This document shows positions 8,345 to 16,147 of a stretch of DNA of 61,583 nt, piece by piece. This DNA comes from Armatimonadota bacterium. GTDB lineage: Bacteria; Armatimonadota; Fimbriimonadia; Fimbriimonadales; Fimbriimonadaceae. The DNA lies in NCBI GenBank assembly GCA_025360125.1, contig JANYCU010000023.1, forward strand, positions 1 to 61,583, in the 5' to 3' direction. A program made the position numbers and the translations under genes. How positions within the stretch are numbered: position 1 is the stretch's first letter; each line of letters begins with the position of its first letter. Under the pieces are notes generated by a model. That model did not search any database, was not told the DNA's origin, and saw only the letters and a list, made by a program, of their open reading frames with translations.

Positions 8345-9013
8345 ATGTCCAACTCCAAACCCCGAATCGTCCTCCCTCTCCAATCCGTCCCAACAATCGT
8401 GACGAATACATCCGGCTGGGAAGAACTCCGCGCCCGCTCCACCGAACTCCACCAAGCGCGCGAACAAATCCTCGTCCTCTGCCGCAAACTCGGCCAGCTC
8501 AGCGCCAAATCAATCCGCCATATCCACCGCCACCAATTCGACGAGTCCCAAAGGCTGCTCGACGAAGCCATGACTGTCGCGGTCGAAGTGCGCAAGCTCA
8601 TGAAGCCCTATCCCGAGTTGAGCCTCAGCTACCTTCACGACACCGAAAAGGAGATGGTCGAGGCCGCCTGCGTCATGGCCATCGTCCAATCCCGCGAACT
8701 CCCCAGCCCCTCCTCGCTGGGATCACAAACCATGGCCTATCTGCATGGCGCCGCCGAGGCCGCCAGCGAAGTCCGCCGCTTCGCCCTCGATGAGATAAGA
8801 AACGGAAGAATGGACGAAGCCGAACGCATTCTTAAATACATGGATGCCATTTACGAAGAGCTCGTGACATTCGATTTCCCCGACTCCCTCACCAACGGCC
8901 TCCGACGAGCCGTTGACGCCCTCCGCGCCGTCCTCGAACGCACCCGCAGCGACCTCACTATCACCGCATCACAGATGCAACTCGTTGAGGAACTCAAAAA
9001 GTCTCGAGCGTAG
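8345..9013 (+). CDS. translin-family protein
   Basis: 222 residues from ATG 8345 (MSNSKPRIVLPL). The sequence is all-helical. From about residue 40 it follows the translin/TRAX pattern: RARSTELHQAREQILVLCRK, later EKEMVEAACVMAIVQSRELP, YLHGAAEAASEVRRFALDEI with YL-x-G and E-x-RR, and DFPDSLTNGLRRAVDALRAV near the C-terminus. Translins are single-strand nucleic-acid-binding octamers in eukaryotes, with homologues in archaea and some bacteria (family knowledge). TRAX-type catalytic acidic residues cannot be judged by eye. It stands alone between two copies of a structured repeat, the second beginning 9 bp after the stop. Role unknown. Confidence 0.75.
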   Translation: MSNSKPRIVLPLQSVPTIVTNTSGWEELRARSTELHQAREQILVLCRKLGQLSAKSIRHIHRHQFDESQRLLDEAMTVAVEVRKLMKPYPELSLSYLHDTEKEMVEAACVMAIVQSRELPSPSSLGSQTMAYLHGAAEAASEVRRFALDEIRNGRMDEAERILKYMDAIYEELVTFDFPDSLTNGLRRAVDALRAVLERTRSDLTITASQMQLVEELKKSRA

Positions 9014-9021
9014 CGATTATG

Positions 9022-9071
9022 TGGAGTGCTCGAATTTATTCGATCTTTGGCCTGCGAGACTTGTCTCGCTG
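9022..9071 (+). repeat. two-hairpin repeat (GGAGTGC / CTTTGG boxes), copy 2
   Basis: TGGAGTGC, hairpin TCGAAT-tt-ATTCGA (9030-9043), CTTTGGCC, then the same perfect hairpin GCGAGAC-tt-GTCTCGC (9054-9069) as copy 1. Stem 1 differs in sequence from copy 1 but still pairs. Confidence 0.75.
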
Positions 9072-9132
9072 TAATGGCTAGAAACGGGTACTGACACCTG
9101 AACACACCGCGCTAAAACACGTCTCTCATTCT

Positions 9133-9564
9133 ATGAGCAAGGAATCAGCAGAGTTTAAACGCCATGCAGTTCCAGCTATGGCAATTTCCCTTGCGTGCTA
9201 CATTATTGCAATTTTCATCTACACCAGATTCGACTCGGTCAACGATCCGCGCATTGAAGATCGGACTCCCCTCGCCTTACCACTATTCCTCACAGCTAGT
9301 ATTCAAGGATTCTTTAGCTTTGGCAGCCGAAAGCCATGGGCGGTCTTTCCGTTCTTTTGGATCCTGGCAATGCTTATTTCAAGTACCAGTGGTTTCTACA
9401 CGATGGGCATGATTCAGCATCAAGCGCTCGTCAAACAGCATGTCCAACAAATAATTCATTTAAAGTGGACGGTTACCCTGGTCTTACCAATAGTCATTGC
9501 CTTCGCCTGCCAAGCCTATTTAAGCTGGGAAAAGAGTCCTGCCAGACGTCCAATATCTAATTGA
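9133..9564 (+). CDS. small integral membrane protein, unknown family
   Basis: 143 residues with about four hydrophobic segments (near residues 13-30, 46-63, 67-86 and 108-128) and a short basic cytoplasmic tail. ATG is clear. I do not recognise a family. It lies between the second structured repeat and the convergent TPR protein. Confidence 0.6.
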   Translation: MSKESAEFKRHAVPAMAISLACYIIAIFIYTRFDSVNDPRIEDRTPLALPLFLTASIQGFFSFGSRKPWAVFPFFWILAMLISSTSGFYTMGMIQHQALVKQHVQQIIHLKWTVTLVLPIVIAFACQAYLSWEKSPARRPISN

Positions 9565-9603
9565 CTGAGATCAGTCCAACTACTTTCCAGAGTTCAAATC
9601 AAC

Positions 9604-10482
9604 TCAAAACGGCAAGTCAACTGGCGGCTTCGGATGCTCAATAACCCTTCGTTTACCACCACCTGGGGCCTTGCCCAGCGCCGCGCACTCAAACAACGCC
9701 ACAAAGTAGTCCATCGCCGCAACGAAAAATAGCGCAATGATCGGCATCGACGGGCTGAAATCCCGCAATGTCCCATTGACCGCGTGAATCGCGTCAAGCT
9801 TCAAATGGACCATCCAAGCCAAAGGAATCAGCGATCCAAGCCAGATAAATAGATACACAAATCCCTTCGTGTTCATCCCCACAAAAATGTGGCCCGCTCC
9901 CGGAATAAAAACGCTATAAACCGTCGCCGCCGTAGCCGATGCCTTCAAATCACCCGAGGCAATCATGCTCGAACTAAGCCCAGATCGAAGCTGATCGTCA
10001 ATCGAACCAAGCGTGGAAGCTCGCAAAGCAACTTCAGCAAGCTTCTTCTCAACCATGATGTTGTCTGGCGCGACCTCATGGGCTTTCTTCAACAACGGAA
10101 GGGCATTCTTAACGTCCTTGTTGGCCAACAGCATGTCGGCTTTCAGCTCAAGCACGTCAACATTGTTCGGTGCCGCTTTCTCAAGTCGGGCAAGGATTTC
10201 TCGGGCCGCTGGCTTTCGGTCGCCAGCAATATGCGCCCGAGCGAGACGAATGTCTTTTTCAAGCTCGTAAGGTGAAATCTCTTCAACCGTTTCAGAAGAG
10301 ACCAATTTCGCCGCCTCATCCGCATCCTCAACTTCCTTCACCGCGGCCATCATCTGGTCGGTCAAAGCTTCGATTTTGAATTGAAGAGCTTCTTTAATGT
10401 CGCTGTCTGAAGAAGCAGAAAGCTTCGCCTTGATCCGAACGAGTTCGGCTTTCAGATCGATGACTTTCTGCTGAGGATCCAT
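9604..10482 (-). CDS. TPR-containing membrane protein
   Basis: 292 residues. Residues 1-50 form a coiled coil. Residues about 75-155 contain TPR-like helix pairs (ARAHIAGDRKPAAREILARL, LELKADMLLANKDVKNALPL, LKKAHEVAPDNIMVEKKLAE). The C-terminal third has two or three membrane segments, with PGAGHIFVGMNTKGFVYLFI resembling TM2-type small membrane domains. The tail is proline/basic rich. It probably displays TPRs in the cytoplasm as a scaffold; no partner is evident. It lies 48 bp downstream of rsfS in the same direction and may share the obg operon. Confidence 0.6.
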   Translation of the reverse strand: MDPQQKVIDLKAELVRIKAKLSASSDSDIKEALQFKIEALTDQMMAAVKEVEDADEAAKLVSSETVEEISPYELEKDIRLARAHIAGDRKPAAREILARLEKAAPNNVDVLELKADMLLANKDVKNALPLLKKAHEVAPDNIMVEKKLAEVALRASTLGSIDDQLRSGLSSSMIASGDLKASATAATVYSVFIPGAGHIFVGMNTKGFVYLFIWLGSLIPLAWMVHLKLDAIHAVNGTLRDFSPSMPIIALFFVAAMDYFVALFECAALGKAPGGGKRRVIEHPKPPVDLPF

Positions 10483-10530
10483 GGTCTTAAATGTATGACG
10501 TGAAAACGAGCCCTTTTTATTCGGACTTCA

Positions 10531-10875
10531 TCAAAGCTCTAGGTCAGGATTAGGCTGAATCGACTCCCAAAGGGCTTCCAAATCGTAAAACTGGCGTTGC
10601 TCTTCCTTCATCACGTGGAAAATCACGTCGCCGTAATCTTGCAAAATCCATCCGCTTCGCTCGCCCTCGGTTCGCAATGGCTTAATTTTGCTCGGCAAAA
10701 GCTTCTCGGCGACCCGGTCAGCAATAGAGTCCACGTGGCGGTCAGAGGTACCGCTACACACGATGAAGAAGTCGGCAACGGACGTTTTCTTTCGCACGTC
10801 TAGGACTTCGATTCTTTCTGCCTTCATATCGTCGGCAGCTTCTTTGATCAGTTCAACTTTCTCGGCAGATGTCAT
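10531..10875 (-). CDS. rsfS: ribosomal silencing factor RsfS (Iojap/DUF143)
   Basis: 114 residues, full length. Signatures are TSVADFFIVCSGTSDRHVDS and EGERSGWILQDYGDVIFHVM. RsfS binds L14 on the 50S subunit and blocks subunit joining under starvation (family knowledge). Its ATG overlaps the nadD stop by 4 bp. The obg-nadD-rsfS order is common in many bacteria, so this is an ordinary operon. Confidence 0.95.
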   Translation of the reverse strand: MTSAEKVELIKEAADDMKAERIEVLDVRKKTSVADFFIVCSGTSDRHVDSIADRVAEKLLPSKIKPLRTEGERSGWILQDYGDVIFHVMKEEQRQFYDLEALWESIQPNPDLEL

Positions 10876-11459
10876 AGGTACAGCTTATTATTCTTTATGT
10901 AGGTGACGATTTCGGGGGTTGTCATGTTTTGGACAGGTAGTCCGCGAATAATTCTGTCCCTTATCGTCGTCGAGGACTCTTCAGTAGGAGCCATCTCGAT
11001 AATGTCAATTTTCTCCCGAAACTCTTCGGGAAGTTGTAATTGCAAATCATCTTTGTTCATTGGTGGCCTGGTAGTAACCGCCAATCGGCAAAGCCGCAGA
11101 ATACGCTGAGGGTTCTTCCACTCCATGAAATTGCCGATCGCGTCGGCACCCATGATGAACCAGTATTCGCCCGGATGCACCATTTGCAGTTCGCCCAAGG
11201 TGTCAACCGTATAGCTGACACCGCCTCGGGTGATCTCCATGTCGGAAAATGAAAGCTTGGCGTTTCGCTTCTGCAAAAGCTGCAGCATCGCGATACGATT
11301 CTTCGCCGGAGTGATCCGCTTCTTTTGCTTGAACGGATTAATATTCGCCGGAAGCAAAATCACTTCATCCAGTTCCAACGCTTCAATCGCCGCTTCTGCA
11401 AGCTTCAAGTGACCATAGTGGGGCGGGTCGAAAGTGCCGCCAAGGATACCAATTCTCAT
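10872..11459 (-). CDS. nadD: nicotinate-nucleotide adenylyltransferase
   Basis: 195 residues. The nucleotidyltransferase signature GGTFDPPHYGH lies at residues 7-17 and the SSTTIRDRI motif near residue 165. It converts NaMN and ATP to deamido-NAD in the cytoplasm. It overlaps obg by 4 bp and rsfS by 4 bp, which implies translational coupling along the operon. Confidence 0.96.
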   Translation of the reverse strand: MRIGILGGTFDPPHYGHLKLAEAAIEALELDEVILLPANINPFKQKKRITPAKNRIAMLQLLQKRNAKLSFSDMEITRGGVSYTVDTLGELQMVHPGEYWFIMGADAIGNFMEWKNPQRILRLCRLAVTTRPPMNKDDLQLQLPEEFREKIDIIEMAPTEESSTTIRDRIIRGLPVQNMTTPEIVTYIKNNKLYL

Positions 11460-12721
11460 CGCTCGTCCTTGTATTCAAACTCAAATTCACCGATCGCAAC
11501 CGAATCGCCTTCCTCAACTCCAGCTTCCTTAAGCTTCGTAAAGATGCCGATCTTCTCGAGTCGTCGCTGAAGGTACCGAACCGAATCTCGACTCTCAAGG
11601 TCGCTCATCGCAACCATTCGCTCGACTCGCTTCCCGCGAACCCGATAGCCATCTTCCTCCTCAATAACTTCCCAGAAATCTTCACCTTGCATGTGAAGGG
11701 CAGGCATCACTACTGGAATTTCCTCTTCCGTCGTAGCGGCATCGAGGATCAGTCCGAGTTGGTCGAGCAATGGATCGAGACCGACGCTGGTCGCCGCTGA
11801 AATAGCAAAAACAGGGTGGCCAAACTTCTTAAACGCCTTGGTTAACTCTTTAACTCGATCCTTATCGACCAGATCAATCTTATTCAAAGCGATCAGTCGA
11901 GGTCGAACGTAAATTTCTTCCGAATACTGCTTCAGCTCATTCTCAATAATTCGATAATTCTCAAGCGGATCAGATTCATCGACCGGAAAGACGTCGATGA
12001 CGTGAACCAAGACGCGAGTTCTCTGGACGTGCTTGAGAAACTGAATCCCGAGTCCGATGCCTTCACTAGCCCCTTCGATCAAGCCCGGCATGTCGGCAAC
12101 TGTGAACGAATACTCGCGGAACTGAACCACGCCGAGGTTCGGAACGATGGTCGTAAACGGATAGTCAGCAATCTTTGGCTTCGCCGCAGAGATGTTGCTG
12201 ATCAGCGTCGATTTGCCCGCGTTCGGCATTCCAATTAAGCCAACGTCGGCCAACAGCTTCAACTCAAGTTTGACTCTAACTCGCTCGCTTGGCCCACCCT
12301 TTTCGGCAAAGTTCGGTGCTTGGCGTACCGAGTTGACGTAGTGCATGTTGCCATGGCCGCCCCGGCCACCTTTGGCGATCACGAATTTCATACCGTGCTT
12401 AGTGAAATCGACAATCTTTTCGCCCGTCTCGTCGAGGGTAACGAGGGTGCCGATTGGAATCTTGATCTCGATATCTTTGCCGTTTCGACCACGCTTGTTG
12501 CCAAGTCCATGCACGCCGCTCTCTGCCTCGTAGTGGTCAAGGAGCTTAAAATCGTAAAGGGTTCGCCTCGCTCGGTCAGCAATGAGGACAAGATCGCCGC
12601 CCTTGCCGCCATCGGCTCCGTTAGGGCCGCCGCGGGGAACGTGTTTTTCTGTGTGGAAGGCTACCGCGCCAGAACCCCCCTTTCCCGAGGAGAATTCGAC
12701 AATCGCCTCGTCGAGGAACAT
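11456..12721 (-). CDS. obg: GTPase Obg/CgtA
   Basis: 421 residues. The glycine-rich Obg fold (1-158) contains GGKGGDLVLIADR and AKGGRGGHGNMHY. The G domain has GMPNAGKS (164-171), DYPFTTI, DMPG and NKID. A C-terminal OCT domain (about 345-421) is present. Obg is a 50S-assembly and stress GTPase. The usual upstream rplU-rpmA pair is missing. Upstream is about 680 bp of gene-free DNA, so its promoter should lie just above 12721. Confidence 0.96.
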   Translation of the reverse strand: MFLDEAIVEFSSGKGGSGAVAFHTEKHVPRGGPNGADGGKGGDLVLIADRARRTLYDFKLLDHYEAESGVHGLGNKRGRNGKDIEIKIPIGTLVTLDETGEKIVDFTKHGMKFVIAKGGRGGHGNMHYVNSVRQAPNFAEKGGPSERVRVKLELKLLADVGLIGMPNAGKSTLISNISAAKPKIADYPFTTIVPNLGVVQFREYSFTVADMPGLIEGASEGIGLGIQFLKHVQRTRVLVHVIDVFPVDESDPLENYRIIENELKQYSEEIYVRPRLIALNKIDLVDKDRVKELTKAFKKFGHPVFAISAATSVGLDPLLDQLGLILDAATTEEEIPVVMPALHMQGEDFWEVIEEEDGYRVRGKRVERMVAMSDLESRDSVRYLQRRLEKIGIFTKLKEAGVEEGDSVAIGEFEFEYKDER

Positions 12722-12941
12722 AGAGACCAGTATACCCGGCTAGCATCAATTGAACCTAGCGAAAAAGCACTGCGCTCCATGGCATTGCTCGTATATGGAC
12801 GACTCAGAATCGCTGCCTCAACTGCAAAAGATTCCAAGATTTCTAGACTCACATTTTTGCTTTCATTTGTCAAAGACTATGCTGTTGAGTCTGAAAAAGC
12901 AGAAGTTGGATCAACAAAAGTGTTCAAAGTCGTGAGGCGGT

Positions 12942-12970
12942 TTGGGAGACTGGGCTTCCAGCCCGGAAAG
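12942..12970 (+). repeat. GGGAGACTGGGC hairpin repeat, copy 1
   Basis: TTGGGAGACTGGGC, a 5-nt loop, then GCCCGGAAAG. The minus strand at 59161-59187 carries the same 14-base left arm and the GCCCGGA right arm with a different loop. The GGGC/GCCC stem is conserved while the loop is not. Confidence 0.65.
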
Positions 12971-12995
12971 AGGTCTTCTGGAGACCACCGACAAG

Positions 12996-13040
12996 GCATG
13001 CATAGCCGACACCTGTGTAGCTGAGCGCCTTAGCATGTCT
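12996..13040 (+). repeat. GCATGC-AGCATG hairpin element, copy 1
   Basis: GCATGCATAGCCGAC...GCTGAGCGCCTTAGCATGT. An inner hairpin GCTGAG-cgc-CTTAGC is nested inside an outer CATGC/GCATG pairing, and TTTTTT follows the element. It shares about 30 of 43 bases with 13331-13375. Confidence 0.6.
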
Positions 13041-13330
13041 TTTTTGAAAGGAAGCGGGGAGTCTAAATATGTTTCTTGGAAGTGCTGCCCAAAGGCATTT
13101 ATTCTTCCGGCGACAAAATCGTCTTGCCAACTTCTCATCGTCCCCTCAGAATTAAGTTTGAACGACAGGAATCAGAATACTTTCGGCAACTTTTTGCGTC
13201 TAGGTTTCGAGGGGCTGCCGCTGCAGGCAGTTCTTCACGCCCAACCAAAGACGAAGTCGGAGGTTGCTATTGGAGTTCAATTACCCCGGATGCCCTCCGG
13301 GGGGCTTAACAAATCCAATTCACGGACGTC

Positions 13331-13375
13331 GCATGCTTAGCCGACCCCTGCAAAGCTGAGAGTCTAAGCATGTGT
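13331..13375 (+). repeat. GCATGC-AGCATG hairpin element, copy 2
   Basis: GCATGCTTAGCCGACCCC...GCTGAGAGTCTAAGCATGT. The outer stem CATGCTTAG / CTAAGCATG is perfect over 9 bp here. It has the same orientation as copy 1. Confidence 0.6.
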
Positions 13376-13400
13376 TTCAAAGGTCCAATTTCCCCAAATC

Positions 13401-14609
13401 CTATCGCTTCTCAACCAACTGAATCTCGCACAAACCCAGATTCATGCCCGTCGACGCCGAAGAACTCCCCGTAATCGTAAATCGCACAATCTGTGGCCCC
13501 GCCTTGAACCGATGCATTCCCAAAGAAATCGGCCGTGACCGACTGACCCCCGGTCCCGCGCCATCAATGACCGGACTCACTTTCTTGTCGGGAAACCCGA
13601 CCGTAAACTCACCTGACCGCTCGGTCCTCGTGATGACCATGCGAACTTCATAATCGCTCGATTTAGCTACCGGAACTTCAACTGAAAACCCGGAGTTCGG
13701 CGTCGAAGCTCGAAAAAGAAGTTGCTTATGATCGCCCCATGCATTCCCATACCGACTCATCGATTGGGTTCTAACGGTTGACTCCGCAGACACCTCAGAA
13801 GTCTTCAAATCTTCGGCAAGAATCGCCTGTGCGGCCCCATCGACCGATTTAGACTTGGGATTCACCCGAACAGAATAAGCATCGTTGATGCAAAAACGAA
13901 GGAGTTCATAAGGCATACTCGCATAGCCTTTGTCGCCCCAACTGGCTCCCCACGAGTTACGAAAAAGGAAAGACCCACCGCCCGGTACCGCCGGATCGTC
14001 GGTATATCCAACCAAGATGACGCAATGGCCATCAAAAATGTCAGTGCGCTCTGGCACATTCATCACACGCGAATTCGGTGCGAAACTGAGGTGGTTCGGC
14101 CACTGCATTCCAACCGCGACCGGATGTCCTTGCGCGATGTCTGATTTAATCGCACTCAGTTGAGAGTCCGGCATTTCCCGGCGATTCCAGAACCGAATCC
14201 AGTGAAAACTCAAGTCGTCAAATTTCCTTCCTGCACTGATGACCTCGTCGACTGGAGCTGGAATCCGACCACCAGATGGTGGAATCCCACCGCTATCAAG
14301 CCGCACCGCGCCAAATTGTTCGAGACCTCGATTCGCCCGGCCAAAATTTGATCCACCCGAGCCTTGCGCATCGGTTTCCTGGGCTGCCCAGGTCAGATAT
14401 CCGGGGGAGAGTTGAGTTTTGTGTCCTTGGCGCGATCCAAGTTCATACTCAACCACTCCGATCGTTGTATAAGCCCAGCACCAAGGGCCATTTTGTCGAC
14501 AAATCGGCAGATCAAGGGCCGTAAATCGATCACTCAGGTCAGCATGCGCCGGGAGCTTAGCCTGCCCAACACTTGCTTGGAAAAATAAGGCGGTGAGCAA
14601 AGAAATCAT
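13401..14609 (-). CDS. secreted papain-family (C1A) cysteine peptidase
   Basis: 402 residues. Signal peptide at residues 1-17 (MISLLTALFFQASVGQA). The papain domain has the oxyanion Gln39 and catalytic Cys44 in CRQNGPWCWAY, His195 in FDGHCVILVGY and Asn218 in FRNSWGASWGDKGY, so the catalytic set is complete. There is no pro-domain of normal length, only about 20 residues before the core. After residue 240 comes a Ser/Thr-rich linker and a beta-rich C-terminal domain (about 290-402) that could bind carbohydrate or protein. It acts outside the cytoplasmic membrane. It has its own gene-poor flanks on both sides. Confidence 0.88.
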   Translation of the reverse strand: MISLLTALFFQASVGQAKLPAHADLSDRFTALDLPICRQNGPWCWAYTTIGVVEYELGSRQGHKTQLSPGYLTWAAQETDAQGSGGSNFGRANRGLEQFGAVRLDSGGIPPSGGRIPAPVDEVISAGRKFDDLSFHWIRFWNRREMPDSQLSAIKSDIAQGHPVAVGMQWPNHLSFAPNSRVMNVPERTDIFDGHCVILVGYTDDPAVPGGGSFLFRNSWGASWGDKGYASMPYELLRFCINDAYSVRVNPKSKSVDGAAQAILAEDLKTSEVSAESTVRTQSMSRYGNAWGDHKQLLFRASTPNSGFSVEVPVAKSSDYEVRMVITRTERSGEFTVGFPDKKVSPVIDGAGPGVSRSRPISLGMHRFKAGPQIVRFTITGSSSASTGMNLGLCEIQLVEKR

Positions 14610-14683
14610 GGTTACGTTACAATCCCTCGCTCAATTTTATTTTGTACGTCAGCTATTCGATTAGACCCTCGCAAAGCAACCAG

Positions 14684-14703
14684 GTCGATTGAGCGAAGCG
14701 AAT
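14684..14703 (+). repeat. 20-bp dispersed repeat, copy 2
   Basis: Identical over 20 bases to 6264-6283. It lies in the 122-bp gap between the papain-like gene and the DUF1501 gene, just downstream of the latter's stop. Confidence 0.7.
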
Positions 14704-14731
14704 AGGAAACTTCATGACTGACGACGGCACA

Positions 14732-16147
14732 CTACGCAATAATCCCTTTCACTATCTCGCCATGCACGTCTGTCAAACGGTAATTCCTTCCACTGTGGAA
14801 ATACGTCAACTTCGTGTGATCGATGCCCAACAAGTGAAGCATCGTGGCGTGAAGATCGTGGATATGAACCTTATCCTGGACTGAGAAAAAGCCGTAGTCG
14901 TCCGTAGCGCCATATTTGATTCCAGCTTTGACTCCGCCACCTGCCAGGATCGTCGTGAATCCGTGTGGATTATGGTCGCGACCATCGTCACCTTGGGAAA
15001 CCGGAGTTCGACCAAACTCGCCACTGATAATCACGAGCGTATCCTTCAACATTCCCCGAGCCTTGAGATCCTTGAGCAATCCAGCTATCGGTTTGTCGAC
15101 TTCAGCGGCGTTGCTGGCATGATCTTTTCGGAGTTCGCCATGCTGATCCCACTTATAAGAGTGAGTTACCTGAACGAATCGAACCCCTTTTTCTGAGAAT
15201 CGACGAGCAAGCAAGCACTGGTGAGCAAAGTTCTTCGTCTTGGGGTCATCCAACCCATACAAGTCTCTGGTGGCCTTTGTTTCACCCGTGATCTCCTGCA
15301 ACTCAGGCGCCGCTAATTGCATTCGAAATGCGAGTTCAAAAGAACTGATTCTGCCTTCCAAAGCAGGGTCAGGGCCAAGGTGAGCCAACTGATCTTTGCT
15401 CAGTTGCTTGAGCATTTCTATTTCGAGCTTTTGCGCCTCACTCGAGGTTTCGCTGTTTTGAATGAACGGAATCTTTGCGTTGCCCGCTTCAATGCTGGCA
15501 TTGCCAATTGGTGTTCCCTGGGTGTAGGCCGGAAGGAAAGCAGAACTCCAGTTATTGACTCCACCATGGCTTAGCGTCGGACAAATTGTCAAGAAGCCAG
15601 GAAGATTCTGATTCTCAGTACCCAGGCCATAAGTCACCCAGGAACCCATCGATGGACGCACGAACGTATCGCTTCCAGTATGAAGCTCCAACAGGGCACC
15701 ACCGTGCCGCGAATTCGAGCCATACATCGAATTGATAAAGCAGAGATCGTCAACGCAACTGCCAACATGAGGGAAGAGGTCGCTGACTTCGATTCCACTC
15801 TTGCCGTAATGCTTGAATTCCCAAGGACTTTTGAGAAGGTTGCCAGTCGGCGAAGAAACAATTCGCGGCATTTCTCCGGTGAACGGCTTGCCATGGTCTC
15901 GGGTTAAAAGCGGCTTATGATCAAACGTATCAACTTGGCTCGGACCGCCGTGAAGGAATATAAAGATGACTCTTTTTGCTTTCGCCGGAAACTGGGGCGG
16001 TCTTGGTGCAAGCGGATTAAGGTTCTCTGGCTTTCCTTGATTCGCTAGACCCTGTTCTGCAAGCAGACTCAGAAACGCCAGGTTTCCGAACCCAAGGGCA
16101 CTTCCTTTCAGCAAGTCACGGCGAGAAATGAAGTCCTTATTCCACAT
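14732..16147 (-). CDS. DUF1501 protein (sulfatase/alkaline-phosphatase-like fold), Tat-type signal
   Basis: 471 residues from ATG 16147, which overlaps the DUF1553 gene by 11 bp. The N-terminus FISRRDLLKGSALGFGNLAF is a twin-arginine-like signal. The core begins KRVIFIFLHGGPSQVDTFDHKP, the DUF1501 hallmark, and later shows SGEFGRTP and HGFTTILAGGGVK. DUF1501 proteins are distant sulfatase/phosphatase relatives, usually encoded beside DUF1549/DUF1553 cytochromes in Planctomycetes, Verrucomicrobia and some Armatimonadota (family knowledge). The substrate is unknown. Folding in the cytoplasm with cofactor before Tat export is inferred from the signal. Confidence 0.9.
   Translation of the reverse strand: MWNKDFISRRDLLKGSALGFGNLAFLSLLAEQGLANQGKPENLNPLAPRPPQFPAKAKRVIFIFLHGGPSQVDTFDHKPLLTRDHGKPFTGEMPRIVSSPTGNLLKSPWEFKHYGKSGIEVSDLFPHVGSCVDDLCFINSMYGSNSRHGGALLELHTGSDTFVRPSMGSWVTYGLGTENQNLPGFLTICPTLSHGGVNNWSSAFLPAYTQGTPIGNASIEAGNAKIPFIQNSETSSEAQKLEIEMLKQLSKDQLAHLGPDPALEGRISSFELAFRMQLAAPELQEITGETKATRDLYGLDDPKTKNFAHQCLLARRFSEKGVRFVQVTHSYKWDQHGELRKDHASNAAEVDKPIAGLLKDLKARGMLKDTLVIISGEFGRTPVSQGDDGRDHNPHGFTTILAGGGVKAGIKYGATDDYGFFSVQDKVHIHDLHATMLHLLGIDHTKLTYFHSGRNYRLTDVHGEIVKGIIA

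Larger units (their letters stand above)
12722..13400. other. 680-bp gene-free region containing three hairpin repeats
   Basis: No convincing gene. Short frames on both strands lack start signals and family resemblance. The region holds a GGGAGACTGGGC element (12942-12970), a small hairpin GGTCT-tctgg... AGACC (12972-12986), and two copies, 335 bp apart and in the same orientation, of a GCATGC...AGCATG hairpin element (12996-13040 and 13331-13375). The DNA between the last two (13041-13330) is unrecognised and may be a decayed gene. Confidence 0.55.

Noticed and set aside
12320-13024. A 234-codon rightward open frame over the obg 5' end
   Set aside because: Antisense to Obg's conserved glycine-rich domain; its residues show no domain pattern.
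13076-13309. A 77-codon rightward frame in the gene desert upstream of obg
   Set aside because: No ribosome-binding site, no recognisable pattern, and it lies between repeat elements; perhaps a relic but not supportable as a gene.
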